A stretch of 64,000 bases of DNA from Micromonospora sp. WMMD1082 (GCF_029626175.1 NZ_JARUBM010000002.1:1116001-1180000); one strand, 5' to 3'. Numbered from the stretch's first letter, positions 1 through 8,862 are shown. The notes: a model not told the origin generated them from the sequence alone. Numbers and translations are program-made.

Positions 1-284
1 AGACGCGACCATTCCGCCTCCGCCGCGTCCAGGCTGGTGCACCCCTTCGGGGTGATCGCGTAGTACTTGCGGGCGGGGCCGGCGGTCGACGGCACCAGCC
101 GGGCGGTGACCAGTTCGTCCTGCTCCAACCTGCGGAGCACGCCGTAGACCGACGGATCGCCGAGCGGTGTGATGCCCGCCTTCCTGAGCAGCTCCAACAA
201 CTCCAGCCCGTACACCTCGCGGCGAGAGATCGTCGCCAGGACGGCGACCTCCAGCACGCCCTTGAGCAGTTGACTTGACTTCAC
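1..284 (-). CDS. PadR-family transcriptional regulator, 3' end beyond the left edge
   Basis: Reads leftwards from a GTG at 284 and leaves the window, so only about 94 N-terminal residues are visible. They form the winged helix-turn-helix of PadR regulators: SQLLKGVLEVAVLATIS, then the YGLELLELL helix, the recognition segment DPSVYGVLRRLEQDELV and a wing with RKYYAITPKG. PadR proteins are dimeric repressors that bind palindromes in their own or a neighbouring promoter and often control a transporter or membrane protein. The target and the C-terminal dimerisation helix lie outside the window. A TATAAA hexamer 6 bases before the GTG suggests a leaderless message. The gene is divergent from rmuC. 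Confidence 0.88.
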   Translation of the reverse strand, partial: MKSSQLLKGVLEVAVLATISRREVYGLELLELLRKAGITPLGDPSVYGVLRRLEQDELVTARLVPSTAGPARKYYAITPKGCTSLDAAEAEWSR

Positions 285-290
285 CTAATC

Positions 291-296
291 TTTATA
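291..296 (-). promoter_or_regulatory. -10 element of the PadR gene (leaderless start)
   Basis: TATAAA on the minus strand, followed by six bases (GATTAG) and then the GTG start. A transcript begun 6-7 bases after a -10 box would start on the start codon. No Shine-Dalgarno sequence is present. Confidence 0.55.
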
Positions 297-391
297 GCGC
301 AGTACCATGCATTGCACAATACTGGTTTCCACCGGCGAGGCGCGGGCGCCGGTCGGGGCGGGAACGGCTCATCTTTGGCAAGCTCGTCAGG

Positions 392-1564
392 ATGGAGCTC
401 TCGACCCTGGCGGTTGTCGTCGTCTGCCTCGGCGCCGGTGGCGCGGTCGGTTGGTTCGCCGCCCGGTCGCGCTCGGCCACCGAGATCGCCCGGCTGGACG
501 CCACCCTGCGGGCGACCCGCGAGGGTGAGGGGCGGCTGGAGCAGTCGATGCGGGCGTTGAGTTACGAGGCGACGGCACAGTCGCAGGAGGCGGTCGCCCG
601 GGCGGTGGCCCCGCTGCACGAGACCCTGCGCCGCTACGAGCAGCGGGTGGCCGAGCTGGAGCACGACCGGGTCGACGCGTACGCCGAGCTGCGCGAGCAG
701 GTGCGCTCGATGAGCGCCGTCTCGGGCGAGCTGCGCACCGAGACCAAGCAGCTGGTGGCGGCGTTGCGAGCACCGCAGGTACGCGGCCGGTGGGGCGAGC
801 ACCAGCTGCGCCGCATCGTCGAGGCCGCCGGTATGCTGGAGCATTGCGACTTCTCCGAGCAGGTCACCGCCGCCACCGACCACCAGACCGTACGCCCCGA
901 CCTGGTGGTCCGCCTGCACGGCGGCCGGACGGTGGTGGTGGACGCCAAGGCGCCCTTCGACGCGTACCTCACCGCCATGGAGGCGCGCGACGAGCGTGGC
1001 CGTGACGCCCAGCTCGACGCGCACGCGAAGCACCTGCGGGCGCACGTCGACGCGCTGGCCGCCAAGTCGTACTGGGCCGCGTTCGAGTCCACTCCCGAGT
1101 TCGTGGTGCTCTTCGTGCCGGCCGACACGTTCCTCGACGTGGCGCTGCAACGCGACCCCACGCTGCTGGAGCACGCCTTCGCCCGTAACGTGGTGCTCGC
1201 CACGCCGGCCACCCTGGTCGCGCTGCTGCGTACGGTGGCCTGGTCCTGGCGGCAGGAACAGCTCGCCCGCAACGCCGTGGCGGTGCACTCGCTGGCCCGA
1301 GAACTGTACGGGCGGCTGTCCACCCTCGGTGACCACGTCGGCAAGCTCGGCGCCTCGCTCGGCGGCGCGGTGACCGCGTACAACCGGGCGGTGGGTTCGC
1401 TGGAGGCGCGGGTGCTGGTGAGCGCCCGCAAGCTGGCCGAACTGGGCGTGTCGGATCAGGAGCTGACCGTGCCGGGGCAGGTGGAGCTGGCACCACGGCA
1501 GCCCCAGGCACCCGAACTGGTGGCCGACGATTCCACAGCGGATGGTCGAAGTCGGTCGAACTAG
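392..1564 (+). CDS. rmuC: DNA recombination protein RmuC homologue
   Basis: 390 residues from the ATG at 392; the frame is open further upstream, but those codons overlap the divergent PadR promoter and are not protein-like. An N-terminal membrane anchor (about residues 3-20) is followed by a charged coiled coil (about 20-130) and the RmuC domain, recognised by RGRWGEHQLRRIVEAAGM, the PDLVVRL and VVVDAKAPFDAYL strands and the FVPADTFL segment. RmuC proteins have a nuclease-like fold and limit inversions at inverted repeats in Escherichia coli; the biochemical activity is still not well defined. Only a weak AGG precedes the start. It stands alone between the PadR gene and the secreted protease. 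Confidence 0.9.
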   Translation: MELSTLAVVVVCLGAGGAVGWFAARSRSATEIARLDATLRATREGEGRLEQSMRALSYEATAQSQEAVARAVAPLHETLRRYEQRVAELEHDRVDAYAELREQVRSMSAVSGELRTETKQLVAALRAPQVRGRWGEHQLRRIVEAAGMLEHCDFSEQVTAATDHQTVRPDLVVRLHGGRTVVVDAKAPFDAYLTAMEARDERGRDAQLDAHAKHLRAHVDALAAKSYWAAFESTPEFVVLFVPADTFLDVALQRDPTLLEHAFARNVVLATPATLVALLRTVAWSWRQEQLARNAVAVHSLARELYGRLSTLGDHVGKLGASLGGAVTAYNRAVGSLEARVLVSARKLAELGVSDQELTVPGQVELAPRQPQAPELVADDSTADGRSRSN

Positions 1565-1592
1565 TCGAGCCCTTACCACCTTCGATGTGACA

Positions 1593-1609
1593 ATACGCGT
1601 CTCGCGTAT
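1593..1609. promoter_or_regulatory. Perfect 7-3-7 palindrome upstream of the secreted protease
   Basis: ATACGCG, TCT, CGCGTAT, flanked by GTGA on the left and TCAC on the right, which extends the symmetry imperfectly. It lies 28 bases after the rmuC stop and about 117 bases before the protease start. It could be a regulator operator or a small terminator for rmuC; there is no T tract, which slightly favours an operator. Confidence 0.4.
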
Positions 1610-1725
1610 CACGAGATGGTCACAACGTACCCGGCGGTAGTGACATCGATGGTCGACACCACGAAGGATTCGGCTCACGCGTGCCCTGCATCTGAGGGCG
1701 CCCTGTTCTCTGGAGGAAAGAGAAC

Positions 1726-4700
1726 GTGAGCAAACCCCGAAACCTGAGCCGGCGCACCTCCGCCGCGCTCTTCGCCTCGGTCATGGCCGCCAGCGCCGTG
1801 ACCGTGGTGGGCGGCGCCGCCACGGCGAGCGCCGCTCCTGCCGGACCCGACGCCGCGCAGGCCACCCCCGCCGAGGCGTTGGGCCAGCACGACGCCAAGC
1901 TGCTCGCCGAGGCGGAGGCGAAGAAGGCCCCCACCGTCACGATGATCGTCGCCACCGAGAAGGGGAAGGCGAAGGACGTCGCCGACGACCTCACGGACCT
2001 GGGCGCGGCGGTCACCGAACGCTACGACACCATCGGCTACGTCCTCGCCAAGGTGCCGACCGGCAAGGCGGTCAAGGCCGCCACGCTGCCCGGCGTCGCC
2101 GCGATCGACCTGGACGAGAAGATCCAGCTGCCCGACCCGAAGCCGGAGATCGTCCAGGGCGGCAAGAAGGGCGACAAGCAGGGCGGTACGCTCAGCGGCC
2201 CCGGCGCCAAGACGCCCGCCGACAACCCGTACATGCCGACGGGCGAGACCGGCGCGGTCAAGTTCGTCAAGCAGAACAAGAAGTGGGACGGGCGCGGCGT
2301 CACCATCGGCATCATGGACTCCGGTGTGGACCTGGAGCACCCGGCGCTGCAGAAGACGACCACCGGCGAGCGGAAGATCGTCGACTGGGTCACCGCGACC
2401 GACCCGTTCGAGGACGCCACCTGGCGGCCGATGATCAACCAGGTCACCGGGCCGACGTTCACCCTGGCCGGGCGCACCTGGACGGCTCCGGCCGGCAGCT
2501 ACCGCTTCAACCTGTTCAACGAGTCGGTGACGAACAACAGCGAGCCGGGCGGTGACGTCAACCGCGACGGCGACAACACGGACCAGTTCGGCATCCTCTT
2601 CGACCCGGCGACCAACAACATCTGGGTCGACACCGACCAGGACGGCGACTTCACCGACGAGGCCGTCATGCGGCCGTACCGGGAGAAGTTCGATGTCGGC
2701 TACTTCGGCGTCGACAACCCGGCGACACCGGTCAAGGAGCGGATGTCGTTCGTCGTCGAGTACCGCAAGAACGTCGACACCACTCCGGTCGGCGGCCCCG
2801 GCCTGGTCGACTACGTCAACATCGGCATCATCGAGAGCGCGCACGGCACGCACGTCGCCGGCATCACCGCCGCCAACAGCATGCTGGGCAACAAGTCGTT
2901 CAACGGTGCCGCACCCGGCGCCAAGATCGTTTCCTCCCGTGCCTGCTCCTGGGGTGGTGGCTGCACCGCCGCCGCGCTCACCACCGGCATGGCCGATCTG
3001 GTGATCAACCGCGGGGTCGACGTCATCAACATGTCGATCGGTGGCCTGCCGGCGCTCAACGACGGCAACAACGCCCGCGCCACCCTCTACAACAACCTGA
3101 TCACCACGTACGGGGTGCAGATGTTCATCTCGGCCGGCAACTCCGGCCCGGGTGTGAACACCATCGGCGACCCGTCGGCGTCGACCAACGTGGTCAGCGT
3201 CGCCGCCAGCGTCAGCAAGGACACCTGGCTGGCCAACTACGGCTCGGTGGTCAAGAAGAAGAACGCCCTGTTCAACTTCTCCTCGCGCGGCCCGCGTGAG
3301 GACGGTGGCGCCAAGCCGAACATCGCCGCGCCGGGCTCCGCCATCTCCACCACCCCGGTCTGGCAGCCGGGCAGCCCGGTCGCCGAGGCCGGCTACGCGC
3401 TGCCGTCCGGCTACGGCATGTTCAACGGCACGTCGATGGCGTCCCCGCAGGCCGCCGGTGCCGCCGCACTGCTGCTCTCGGCCGCCAAGGCGACCGACAA
3501 GGGCGTCACCCCGGCCGCGCTGCGCCGGGCGATCTACACCTCGGCCAAGCCGATCGCCGACACCCCGACGTACGCGCAGGGTTACGGCATGTTCGACGTG
3601 CCGGGCGCCTGGAACCTGCTGCGCAGGAGCACGGAGCCCCGCTCCTACACCGCCGACGCCCCGGTCTGCACGGTGCTTGCCGGCCAGCTGGCCACCCCGC
3701 ACCGCGGTACCGGCGTCTACAACCGCTGCGGCTCCGCCGACGGCGGCCACAAGGTCAACCAGTCGAAGTCGTACCAGGTCACGCTGACCCGGACGAGCGG
3801 CACGACCGGCAACATCAAGCACAACGTCGGTCTGCGCGGCAACAACGGCACCTTCTCGGCCCCGAAGAACGTCACGCTGCCGCTGAACAAGGCCGTCACC
3901 ATCACGATCACCGCCAAGCCCAAGACCGCGGGCGCCCACGGCACGATCGTGACCGTCGACGACCCGACCACCAACACGATCGACTTCGAGTTCTCCGCCG
4001 TGGTGGTGGCCTCGAACGACGTCAGCAAGCCCAACTTCGCCTACTCGGCGCAGGGCTCGGTGGAGCGGAACAGCACCAGGTCGTACTTCGTGACGGTGCC
4101 GCCGGGTGCCGGTGCGCTGCAGGTGAACCTCTCCGGCATCGCCACCGGGTCGCAGACCCGCTTCATCGCCTTCAACCCGTGGGGCGTACCGGTGGGGAGC
4201 ACCTCCAGCCTGGCCTGCTTCACCAACTTCGCCAGCACGGTCGTCTGCAACGCGTTCGAGCGTGACTACCAGAACCCGCTGCCGGGTGTCTGGGAGATCG
4301 AGGTGGAGTCGCGGCGGACGTCGCCGGCGCTGAGCAACCCGTACCAGATCCAGGCGCGGGTGCAGGGCGTGGCCGTCGAGCCGGCCGTCGTCGAGCTGCC
4401 GTCGGTGACCGCCGGCACCCCGACCCCGGTCACCTGGTCGCTGCGGAACACCTTCGGCCCGGTCACGGTGACCGGCCAGGGTGGCCCGCTGTCCAGCACG
4501 CACTCGGAGCGGCCGACCATCGTCGAGTTGGCCACCCAGGAGTTCACCGTTGAGGTGCCGGCGGGCGCCACCAGCTTCACCGCCCGCATCGGCAACACGT
4601 CGAACGCCGGTGCCGACCTCGACCTGTTCGTCTACCGGGACGGCGCTCTGGTCGCGTACAACGCGGACGGCGACTCGGAGGAGTTCGTGACCCTCACCAA

Positions 4701-4992
4701 CCCGGTGGCGGGCACGTACACCGTCGTGGTGGACGCGTACTCGGTGGACGGCGCCGGTGGCAGCACCGCGTACGACTACCGGGACTCGTACTCGTCCCCG
4801 GCGCTCGGCACCCTCGCGGCGTCGAGCGGCACCCTCACCCTGGCACACGGCGCCACCGGCACCCTCTCGGGCACGGTGACCGCCCAGTCCGCCCCGTCCG
4901 CGGGCCGGACGCTCTCCGGTGAGCTGGCCGTGGTGACCACCGAGGGCGCGGTCGTCGGCCGCGGCTCGGTCTCCATCGGCGCGGTGAACTGA
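1726..4992 (+). CDS. Secreted S8 (subtilisin-family) serine peptidase, 1088 aa
   Basis: Exported subtilase. The GTG at 1726 has a strong GGAGG at 1712-1716. Residues 1-36 are a signal peptide ending near ATASA. The catalytic triad is visible: D198 in IMDSGVDLEHP, H373 in AHGTHVAGI and S570 in NGTSMASPQAAG, with oxyanion N472 in SAGNSGPG. The roughly 175 residues between Asp and His are far longer than in classical subtilisins and resemble the tripeptidyl-peptidase II branch; they contain an Asp-rich stretch (about 272-320) that could bind calcium. Behind the protease domain come beta-rich domains, including a PPC-like module near 970-1010 (ADLDLFVYRDG). It is monocistronic, closed by a strong terminator. 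The substrate cannot be inferred. Confidence 0.92.
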   Translation: MSKPRNLSRRTSAALFASVMAASAVTVVGGAATASAAPAGPDAAQATPAEALGQHDAKLLAEAEAKKAPTVTMIVATEKGKAKDVADDLTDLGAAVTERYDTIGYVLAKVPTGKAVKAATLPGVAAIDLDEKIQLPDPKPEIVQGGKKGDKQGGTLSGPGAKTPADNPYMPTGETGAVKFVKQNKKWDGRGVTIGIMDSGVDLEHPALQKTTTGERKIVDWVTATDPFEDATWRPMINQVTGPTFTLAGRTWTAPAGSYRFNLFNESVTNNSEPGGDVNRDGDNTDQFGILFDPATNNIWVDTDQDGDFTDEAVMRPYREKFDVGYFGVDNPATPVKERMSFVVEYRKNVDTTPVGGPGLVDYVNIGIIESAHGTHVAGITAANSMLGNKSFNGAAPGAKIVSSRACSWGGGCTAAALTTGMADLVINRGVDVINMSIGGLPALNDGNNARATLYNNLITTYGVQMFISAGNSGPGVNTIGDPSASTNVVSVAASVSKDTWLANYGSVVKKKNALFNFSSRGPREDGGAKPNIAAPGSAISTTPVWQPGSPVAEAGYALPSGYGMFNGTSMASPQAAGAAALLLSAAKATDKGVTPAALRRAIYTSAKPIADTPTYAQGYGMFDVPGAWNLLRRSTEPRSYTADAPVCTVLAGQLATPHRGTGVYNRCGSADGGHKVNQSKSYQVTLTRTSGTTGNIKHNVGLRGNNGTFSAPKNVTLPLNKAVTITITAKPKTAGAHGTIVTVDDPTTNTIDFEFSAVVVASNDVSKPNFAYSAQGSVERNSTRSYFVTVPPGAGALQVNLSGIATGSQTRFIAFNPWGVPVGSTSSLACFTNFASTVVCNAFERDYQNPLPGVWEIEVESRRTSPALSNPYQIQARVQGVAVEPAVVELPSVTAGTPTPVTWSLRNTFGPVTVTGQGGPLSSTHSERPTIVELATQEFTVEVPAGATSFTARIGNTSNAGADLDLFVYRDGALVAYNADGDSEEFVTLTNPVAGTYTVVVDAYSVDGAGGSTAYDYRDSYSSPALGTLAASSGTLTLAHGATGTLSGTVTAQSAPSAGRTLSGELAVVTTEGAVVGRGSVSIGAVN

Positions 4993-5014
4993 CACACCAC
5001 CACCCGCACCAACA

Positions 5015-5050
5015 GGAAGCCCGTCTCCGGATCTCCGGAGACGGGCTTCC
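5015..5050. terminator. Strong intrinsic terminator, probably bidirectional
   Basis: Perfect 16-bp stem (GGAAGCCCGTCTCCGG and its complement) with a four-base loop ATCT, followed by a T-rich run. It lies 22 bases after the protease stop and can also end transcription of the convergent lipoprotein gene. Confidence 0.9.
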
Positions 5051-5106
5051 GTCTGTCTGTGGTACTTCGGCTTGTTGTCCGTCGTGGTTCGGCCTGTCTG
5101 CCCGGG

Positions 5107-5553
5107 TCAGGAGCGGCGGGCGGACGCCACCTGGAACGGGGTGCCCTGCTGGCAGGTGGTGAGCATGTCCGGTGCGGGTCGGCCGGTCACCGTCACCGAG
5201 GCGCCCGCGGTCAGCACGTCACGGGGGCCACCGAGCAGCAGGTAACCGTCGAGCAGCAGGCAGCCCGGCTCGACACCGGACTCGATCCGGCCGGTCAGGG
5301 TGAGTTCACTGGTCGCCGTCGGCCGCGGCTCGCCGCTGGGCCGCTTGCCCGGTGGGCTGGCCGGAGCCGTCGGGTCCACCGGGTCGGAGGGTGGGGGCGC
5401 GGAGCCGGTCGGGTCCGGCGTCGGCAGCTCGGTCACGGGTGACGCTCCCGTCGGGGTCGGGGGGGCGGGGCCGTCCCCGGCATCCTGGCCGCCGCAGGCG
5501 ACGAGCGCCGTGCAGACGATCAGCGCGGTGGCGGCGATCCGAAGGGTCCTCAT
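5107..5553 (-). CDS. Small secreted lipoprotein, function unknown
   Basis: 148 residues from the ATG at 5553. The N-terminus MRTLRIAATALIVCTALVAC is a lipoprotein signal with a lipobox (LVAC, Cys20), so the protein should be lipid-anchored outside the membrane. Residues 22-82 are Pro/Thr/Ser-rich and probably an extended linker. The C-terminal 65 residues look like a small beta domain (LTLTGRIESG, CLLLDGYLLLGG, SVTVTGRPAPD) with two cysteines that could form a disulphide. I do not recognise a named family. It lies 56 bases downstream of ispH on the same strand and may be cotranscribed. The start has only a weak ribosome-binding sequence. Confidence 0.72.
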   Translation of the reverse strand: MRTLRIAATALIVCTALVACGGQDAGDGPAPPTPTGASPVTELPTPDPTGSAPPPSDPVDPTAPASPPGKRPSGEPRPTATSELTLTGRIESGVEPGCLLLDGYLLLGGPRDVLTAGASVTVTGRPAPDMLTTCQQGTPFQVASARRS

Positions 5554-5609
5554 GCCCGGCTCTGACGCAGCGGGCCGGCGAACAGTTCCATCGGGCGGCC
5601 CCCGGCCGG

Positions 5610-6599
5610 TCAGCCCCGGGCCGCCGCGGCGGCCTTCATGTCGCGCTTGAGCTCCTGGGGCAGCGAGAACGTGAGCCGCTCGTTGGCGGTCACCACCTCC
5701 TCCACGTCGGTGAAGCCGCGCTCGGCAAGGTGCGCCAGCACCTCCTGGACCAGTTCCTCCGGCACGCTCGCGCCGGAGGTCAGGCCCACCGTCCGCGCGT
5801 CGGTCAGCCAGGCGTCGTCGATCTCGTGGGCGAAGTCGACCAGGTGGCCACCGCGGGCACCGGCGTCCAGGGCCACCTCGACCAGGCGTACCGAGTTGGA
5901 GGAGTTGCGCGAGCCGACGACGATCACCACGTCGCAATCCGGCGCGATCTCCTTCACCACGTGCTGACGGTTGCTCGTGGCGTAGCAGATGTCGTCGCTG
6001 GGCGGCGACTGGAGCATCGGCAGCCGCTTCTTGAGGCGGGCCACGGTCTCCATGGTCTCGTCCACCGAGAGGGTGGTCTGCGACAGCCAGACGACCTTGT
6101 TCGGATCCCGCACGGTGATCCGATCGGCATCCTCCGGACCGTCCACCAGCTGGATGTGCTCCGGCGCCTCGCCGGAGGTGCCGATGACCTCCTCGTGGCC
6201 CTCGTGGCCGATGAGCAGGATGTCGTAGTCCTCGGCGGCGAACCGCTTCGCCTCGTGGTGCACCTTGGTCACCAGTGGACAGGTCGCGTCGATCGCCCTC
6301 AGCGACCGCTCCTTCGCCTGCTCGTAGACCTCGGGCGCTACGCCGTGCGCGGAGAAGATCACCGTGGCGCCCTCGGGCACCTCCTCGTTCTCCTCCACGA
6401 AGATCGCACCCTGGGCCTCCAGCGTCCGCACCACGTGCTTGTTGTGCACGATCTGCTTGCGGACGTAGATCGGGGCGCCGTAGAGCTTGAGCGCCTCCTC
6501 GACGGTCTGCACCGCCCGGTCGACGCCCGCGCAGTAACCACGCGGCCGGGCCAGGAGCACGCGCTTGCCGGTCCGGGAAGTCGCCTCAGCCTCAGTCAC
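5610..6599 (-). CDS. ispH: 4-hydroxy-3-methylbut-2-enyl diphosphate reductase
   Basis: Last enzyme of the methylerythritol phosphate pathway; it reduces HMBPP to isopentenyl and dimethylallyl diphosphate using a [4Fe-4S] cluster. 329 residues, of normal length. The three cluster cysteines are present: C23 in [14 protein letters not shown]107 in [11 protein letters not shown] and C205 in [11 protein letters not shown]. Substrate residues also appear: SAHG near 83-86, GHEGHEEV (catalytic Glu136) and the SQTTLS loop. The GTG at 6599 has no Shine-Dalgarno sequence but a TACGAT hexamer six bases upstream, so a leaderless message is likely. Divergent from xseA, with which it also neighbours in mycobacteria. 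Confidence 0.97.
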   Translation of the reverse strand: MTEAEATSRTGKRVLLARPRGYCAGVDRAVQTVEEALKLYGAPIYVRKQIVHNKHVVRTLEAQGAIFVEENEEVPEGATVIFSAHGVAPEVYEQAKERSLRAIDATCPLVTKVHHEAKRFAAEDYDILLIGHEGHEEVIGTSGEAPEHIQLVDGPEDADRITVRDPNKVVWLSQTTLSVDETMETVARLKKRLPMLQSPPSDDICYATSNRQHVVKEIAPDCDVVIVVGSRNSSNSVRLVEVALDAGARGGHLVDFAHEIDDAWLTDARTVGLTSGASVPEELVQEVLAHLAERGFTDVEEVVTANERLTFSLPQELKRDMKAAAAARG

Positions 6600-6605
6600 C
6601 CCCCC

Positions 6606-6611
6606 ATCGTA
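6606..6611 (-). promoter_or_regulatory. -10 element of ispH (leaderless start)
   Basis: TACGAT on the minus strand, six G residues, then the GTG start of ispH. The distance places the transcription start on the start codon. Confidence 0.55.
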
Positions 6612-6661
6612 CGTCCCGCTCCCGCCGACACCCCCACCCGCGCCCCACCGACAACCCCGTT

Positions 6662-6716
6662 GATCATGAACTTAGCGGGTGTCATGGAGATCGAAAACCC
6701 GGCTGACTTCATGATC
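6662..6716. repeat. Imperfect palindromic intergenic element A
   Basis: Outer arms GATCATGAACTTAGC and, inverted, GCTGACTTCATGATC pair with two mismatches; one extra base apart, the pairing continues into GGGT/ACCC. A 17-base centre separates the arms. It lies between divergent ispH and xseA and has the same design as the elements at 8018 and 49256, with GATC ends and a long hyphenated palindrome. Confidence 0.6.
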
Positions 6717-6754
6717 GTCGAGGTTGGGTGGGTGGGGTGGTGAGGGGAGGGCCG

Positions 6755-6760
6755 TAGGGT
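6755..6760 (+). promoter_or_regulatory. -10 element of xseA
   Basis: TAGGGT, seven bases, then the GTG at 6768. This spacing decides in favour of 6768 over the in-frame GTG at 6759, although GGGGAGG at 6744-6750 would suit 6759 as a ribosome-binding site. Confidence 0.45.
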
Positions 6761-6767
6761 GGGCGGG

Positions 6768-7973
6768 GTGGACAAGAGCAGCTCGGAGGAGCCGTGGCCG
6801 GTACGGGTGGTCAGCCAGAAGATCGGCGCCTGGGTCGCGCGGCTGGGGTGGGTCTGGGTCGACGGGCAGGTGGCGCAGATCAGCCGACGCCCCGGCGCCA
6901 GCACCGTCTTCCTGACCCTGCGTGACCCGTCGGCCGACCTGAGCCTCACCGTCACCACCAACCGGGACGTCCTCGACACTGGCGCACCCGAACTGCGCGA
7001 GGGCGCCCGCGTCGTTCTGCACGCCAAGCCGGAGTTCTACGCCGCCCGGGGCACGCTCAGCCTGCGCGCGGACGAGATCCGCCAGGTCGGCCTCGGTGAA
7101 CTGCTGGCCAGGCTGGAGAAGCTCAAGAAGCTGCTCGCCGCCGAAGGGCTGTTCGACCGGGCCCGCAAGCGCCGCCCGCCGTTCCTGCCGCAGCGGATCG
7201 GGCTGATCACCGGCCGGGCCAGCGCCGCCGAGCGGGACGTGCTGACCAACGCCCGTCGACGCTGGCCGGCGGTGGAGTTCCGGACGGTGAACGTGGCCGT
7301 CCAGGGCCCGAGCGCTGTGCCGCAGATCGTGGACGCGCTCAAGGTGCTCGACGCCGATCCGAGCATCGACGTGATCATCCTGGCTCGGGGCGGGGGCGGC
7401 ATCGAGGACCTGCTCCCCTTCTCCGACGAGGCACTGTGTCGGGCCGTCTTCGCCTGCCGTACGCCGGTGGTCAGCGCGATCGGCCACGAGACGGACGCGC
7501 CGCTGGTCGACTACGTGGCCGACGTCCGCGCGTCGACACCCACCGACGCGGCCAAGCGGGTGGTGCCCGACCTGGCCGAGGAGGTACGCCTGATCAAGCA
7601 GGGCCGGCACCGCCTGCACCGGGCGGTGCACAACCTGGTCGAGCGCGAGTCGCACCGCATCGACGCGCTGCGGTCGCGCCCCGTGCTGGCCCGGCCACAG
7701 GTGATGGTGGAACAGCGGGCCGCCGACCTGGCCGCCCTGCGCCAACGCGCCGGCCGCTGCCTGGACCACCGCCTCGCCGCCGCCGACGACGACCTGCGGC
7801 ACACCCTGGCCCGGCTGCGCGCGCTCTCGCCGGCAGCCACCCTCGACCGCGGGTACGCCATCGTGCAGCGCGCCGACGGTCACGTCGTACGCGCGGCCAC
7901 CGACGTCGCCCCCGGCGACCCCCTGCGGGTACGCCTCGCCAACGGCGAACTCGCCACCACCGTCACCCCCTAA
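6768..7973 (+). CDS. xseA: Exodeoxyribonuclease VII large subunit
   Basis: Large catalytic subunit of exonuclease VII, which degrades single-stranded DNA to oligonucleotides together with XseB. 401 residues. An N-terminal OB fold (about 10-110, with [24 protein letters not shown]) is followed by the catalytic domain with [15 protein letters not shown], the [16 protein letters not shown] motif and [20 protein letters not shown], then a helical region. xseB follows after 202 bases, interrupted by a palindromic element, so the pair is coupled less tightly than in many bacteria. An alternative start lies nine bases upstream at 6759. Confidence 0.95.
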   Translation: MDKSSSEEPWPVRVVSQKIGAWVARLGWVWVDGQVAQISRRPGASTVFLTLRDPSADLSLTVTTNRDVLDTGAPELREGARVVLHAKPEFYAARGTLSLRADEIRQVGLGELLARLEKLKKLLAAEGLFDRARKRRPPFLPQRIGLITGRASAAERDVLTNARRRWPAVEFRTVNVAVQGPSAVPQIVDALKVLDADPSIDVIILARGGGGIEDLLPFSDEALCRAVFACRTPVVSAIGHETDAPLVDYVADVRASTPTDAAKRVVPDLAEEVRLIKQGRHRLHRAVHNLVERESHRIDALRSRPVLARPQVMVEQRAADLAALRQRAGRCLDHRLAAADDDLRHTLARLRALSPAATLDRGYAIVQRADGHVVRAATDVAPGDPLRVRLANGELATTVTP

Positions 7974-8017
7974 CCCCCCTGACCTCACCCCACCCCGTCC
8001 CACCACCTCGCCGCGTC

Positions 8018-8085
8018 GATCTTGCACTTTCCGTCGCGACAAATGCCCCTGAAGTGCACATCTAACCGACCAGAAGTGCAAGATC
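8018..8085. repeat. 68-nt palindromic intergenic element B
   Basis: Perfect 12-bp terminal arms GATCTTGCACTT and AAGTGCAAGATC enclose a 44-base centre. The element at 49256-49323 is the same length and, aligned by eye without gaps, identical at about 50 of 68 positions, including the internal block AACCGACCA. It lies between xseA and xseB. Confidence 0.75.
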
Positions 8086-8175
8086 GCGGGGACGGGTGGC
8101 GGGCGGAGGGAAGACAGCGTGGGAGGCGGGGTGGGGAGAGGAGGGGTAGGGGCTGGTTGTGCTGAGATGGGTGCG

Positions 8176-8397
8176 ATGACTGACGAGAAGACGAGCGGGT
8201 CGGACGAGCGACTCAGCTACGAACAGGCCCGCGCCGAACTCGCTTCGGTCGTGGAGCGGCTGGAAGCCGGCGGCACGTCGCTGGAGGAGTCGCTGGCGCT
8301 CTGGGAGCGCGGGGAGGCGCTGGCGGTGATCTGCCAACGCTGGCTTGACGGTGCCCGCGCCCGCATCGACGCCGCCCGGCAGGACCCAGCCGGCTGA
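8176..8397 (+). CDS. xseB: Exodeoxyribonuclease VII small subunit
   Basis: 73 residues from the ATG at 8176, normal for XseB. The family helix-turn-helix appears as [36 protein letters not shown] and [13 protein letters not shown]. It binds the C-terminal helices of XseA in the exonuclease VII complex. A second in-frame ATG at 8167 would add three residues; TGAGAT seven bases before 8176 weakly favours the shorter form, and there is no convincing Shine-Dalgarno sequence for either. The preceding gene is xseA. Confidence 0.93.
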   Translation: MTDEKTSGSDERLSYEQARAELASVVERLEAGGTSLEESLALWERGEALAVICQRWLDGARARIDAARQDPAG

Positions 8398-8500
8398 GCA
8401 CGGTCAGGACCCGGCGGGTGTAAAGGCGCTGCCCGGGCCGGAGACGCAGCCGTGGGGCGAGCGCATAGCGATCGTCCGCGCCCCAGACAGCGACCGCGCG

Positions 8501-8549
8501 CCGACCGCCGACCGCCGACCGCCGACCGCCGACCGCCGACCGCCGACCG
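8501..8549. repeat. Seven exact copies of a 7-bp tandem repeat
   Basis: CCGACCG is repeated seven times without change. Such a tract is prone to slippage and may vary in copy number between strains. No gene spans it. Confidence 0.9.
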
Positions 8550-8607
8550 AGGCTAACCCGTACCGTCACGCACCGTGACTTCCTGCCCGGCATTCCCTAC
8601 CCCCTTC

Positions 8608-8737
8608 CATCCTTTGCTCTGCTTCAATAGACGCAACGGTTACCGACAGTGCCTGTCGATCTTCAGGCGACGACGGAAGGCCGCCGCGTCGCCGCAGCTC
8701 ACAAGCTGTTGCGTGGGTTGAAGCAGAGCAAAGGATG
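8608..8737. repeat. 130-nt inverted-repeat element
   Basis: The 30-base ends match as inverted repeats at 27 positions. The outer 20 bases pair perfectly (left arm begins CATCCTTTGCTCTGCTTCAA), followed by three mismatches and seven more pairs. The 70-base centre has no open frame. It could be a non-autonomous mobile element (MITE) or a structured RNA. Confidence 0.7.
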
Positions 8738-8835
8738 CGCAGGGGAGGGGTTGACGGAGGCTACTGGCGCTACGGAACGCGCTCGTCGCTGTCCGTATCC
8801 ATGGTCTCCCCAGCGTCGATCAACGCGATGTGAAA

Positions 8836-8862
8836 GGGCCCGCCGCGTGGTGCGGCGGGCCC
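8836..8862 (-). terminator. Intrinsic terminator of the lipoprotein gene at 8875
   Basis: Perfect 11-bp stem GGGCCCGCCGC with loop GTGGT and a G+C-rich right arm, 12 bases beyond the stop codon in the minus direction; TTTC follows. Confidence 0.8.

Noticed and set aside
1675..4995. A 1106-codon open frame antisense to the secreted subtilase gene
   Set aside because: It mirrors the frame of the real gene, is dominated by Arg, Val, Gly and His typical of antisense reading in GC3-rich DNA, and has no domain or start signal.
8501..8549. CRISPR-like repeat array
   Set aside because: The unit is 7 bp without spacers; it is a simple tandem repeat.
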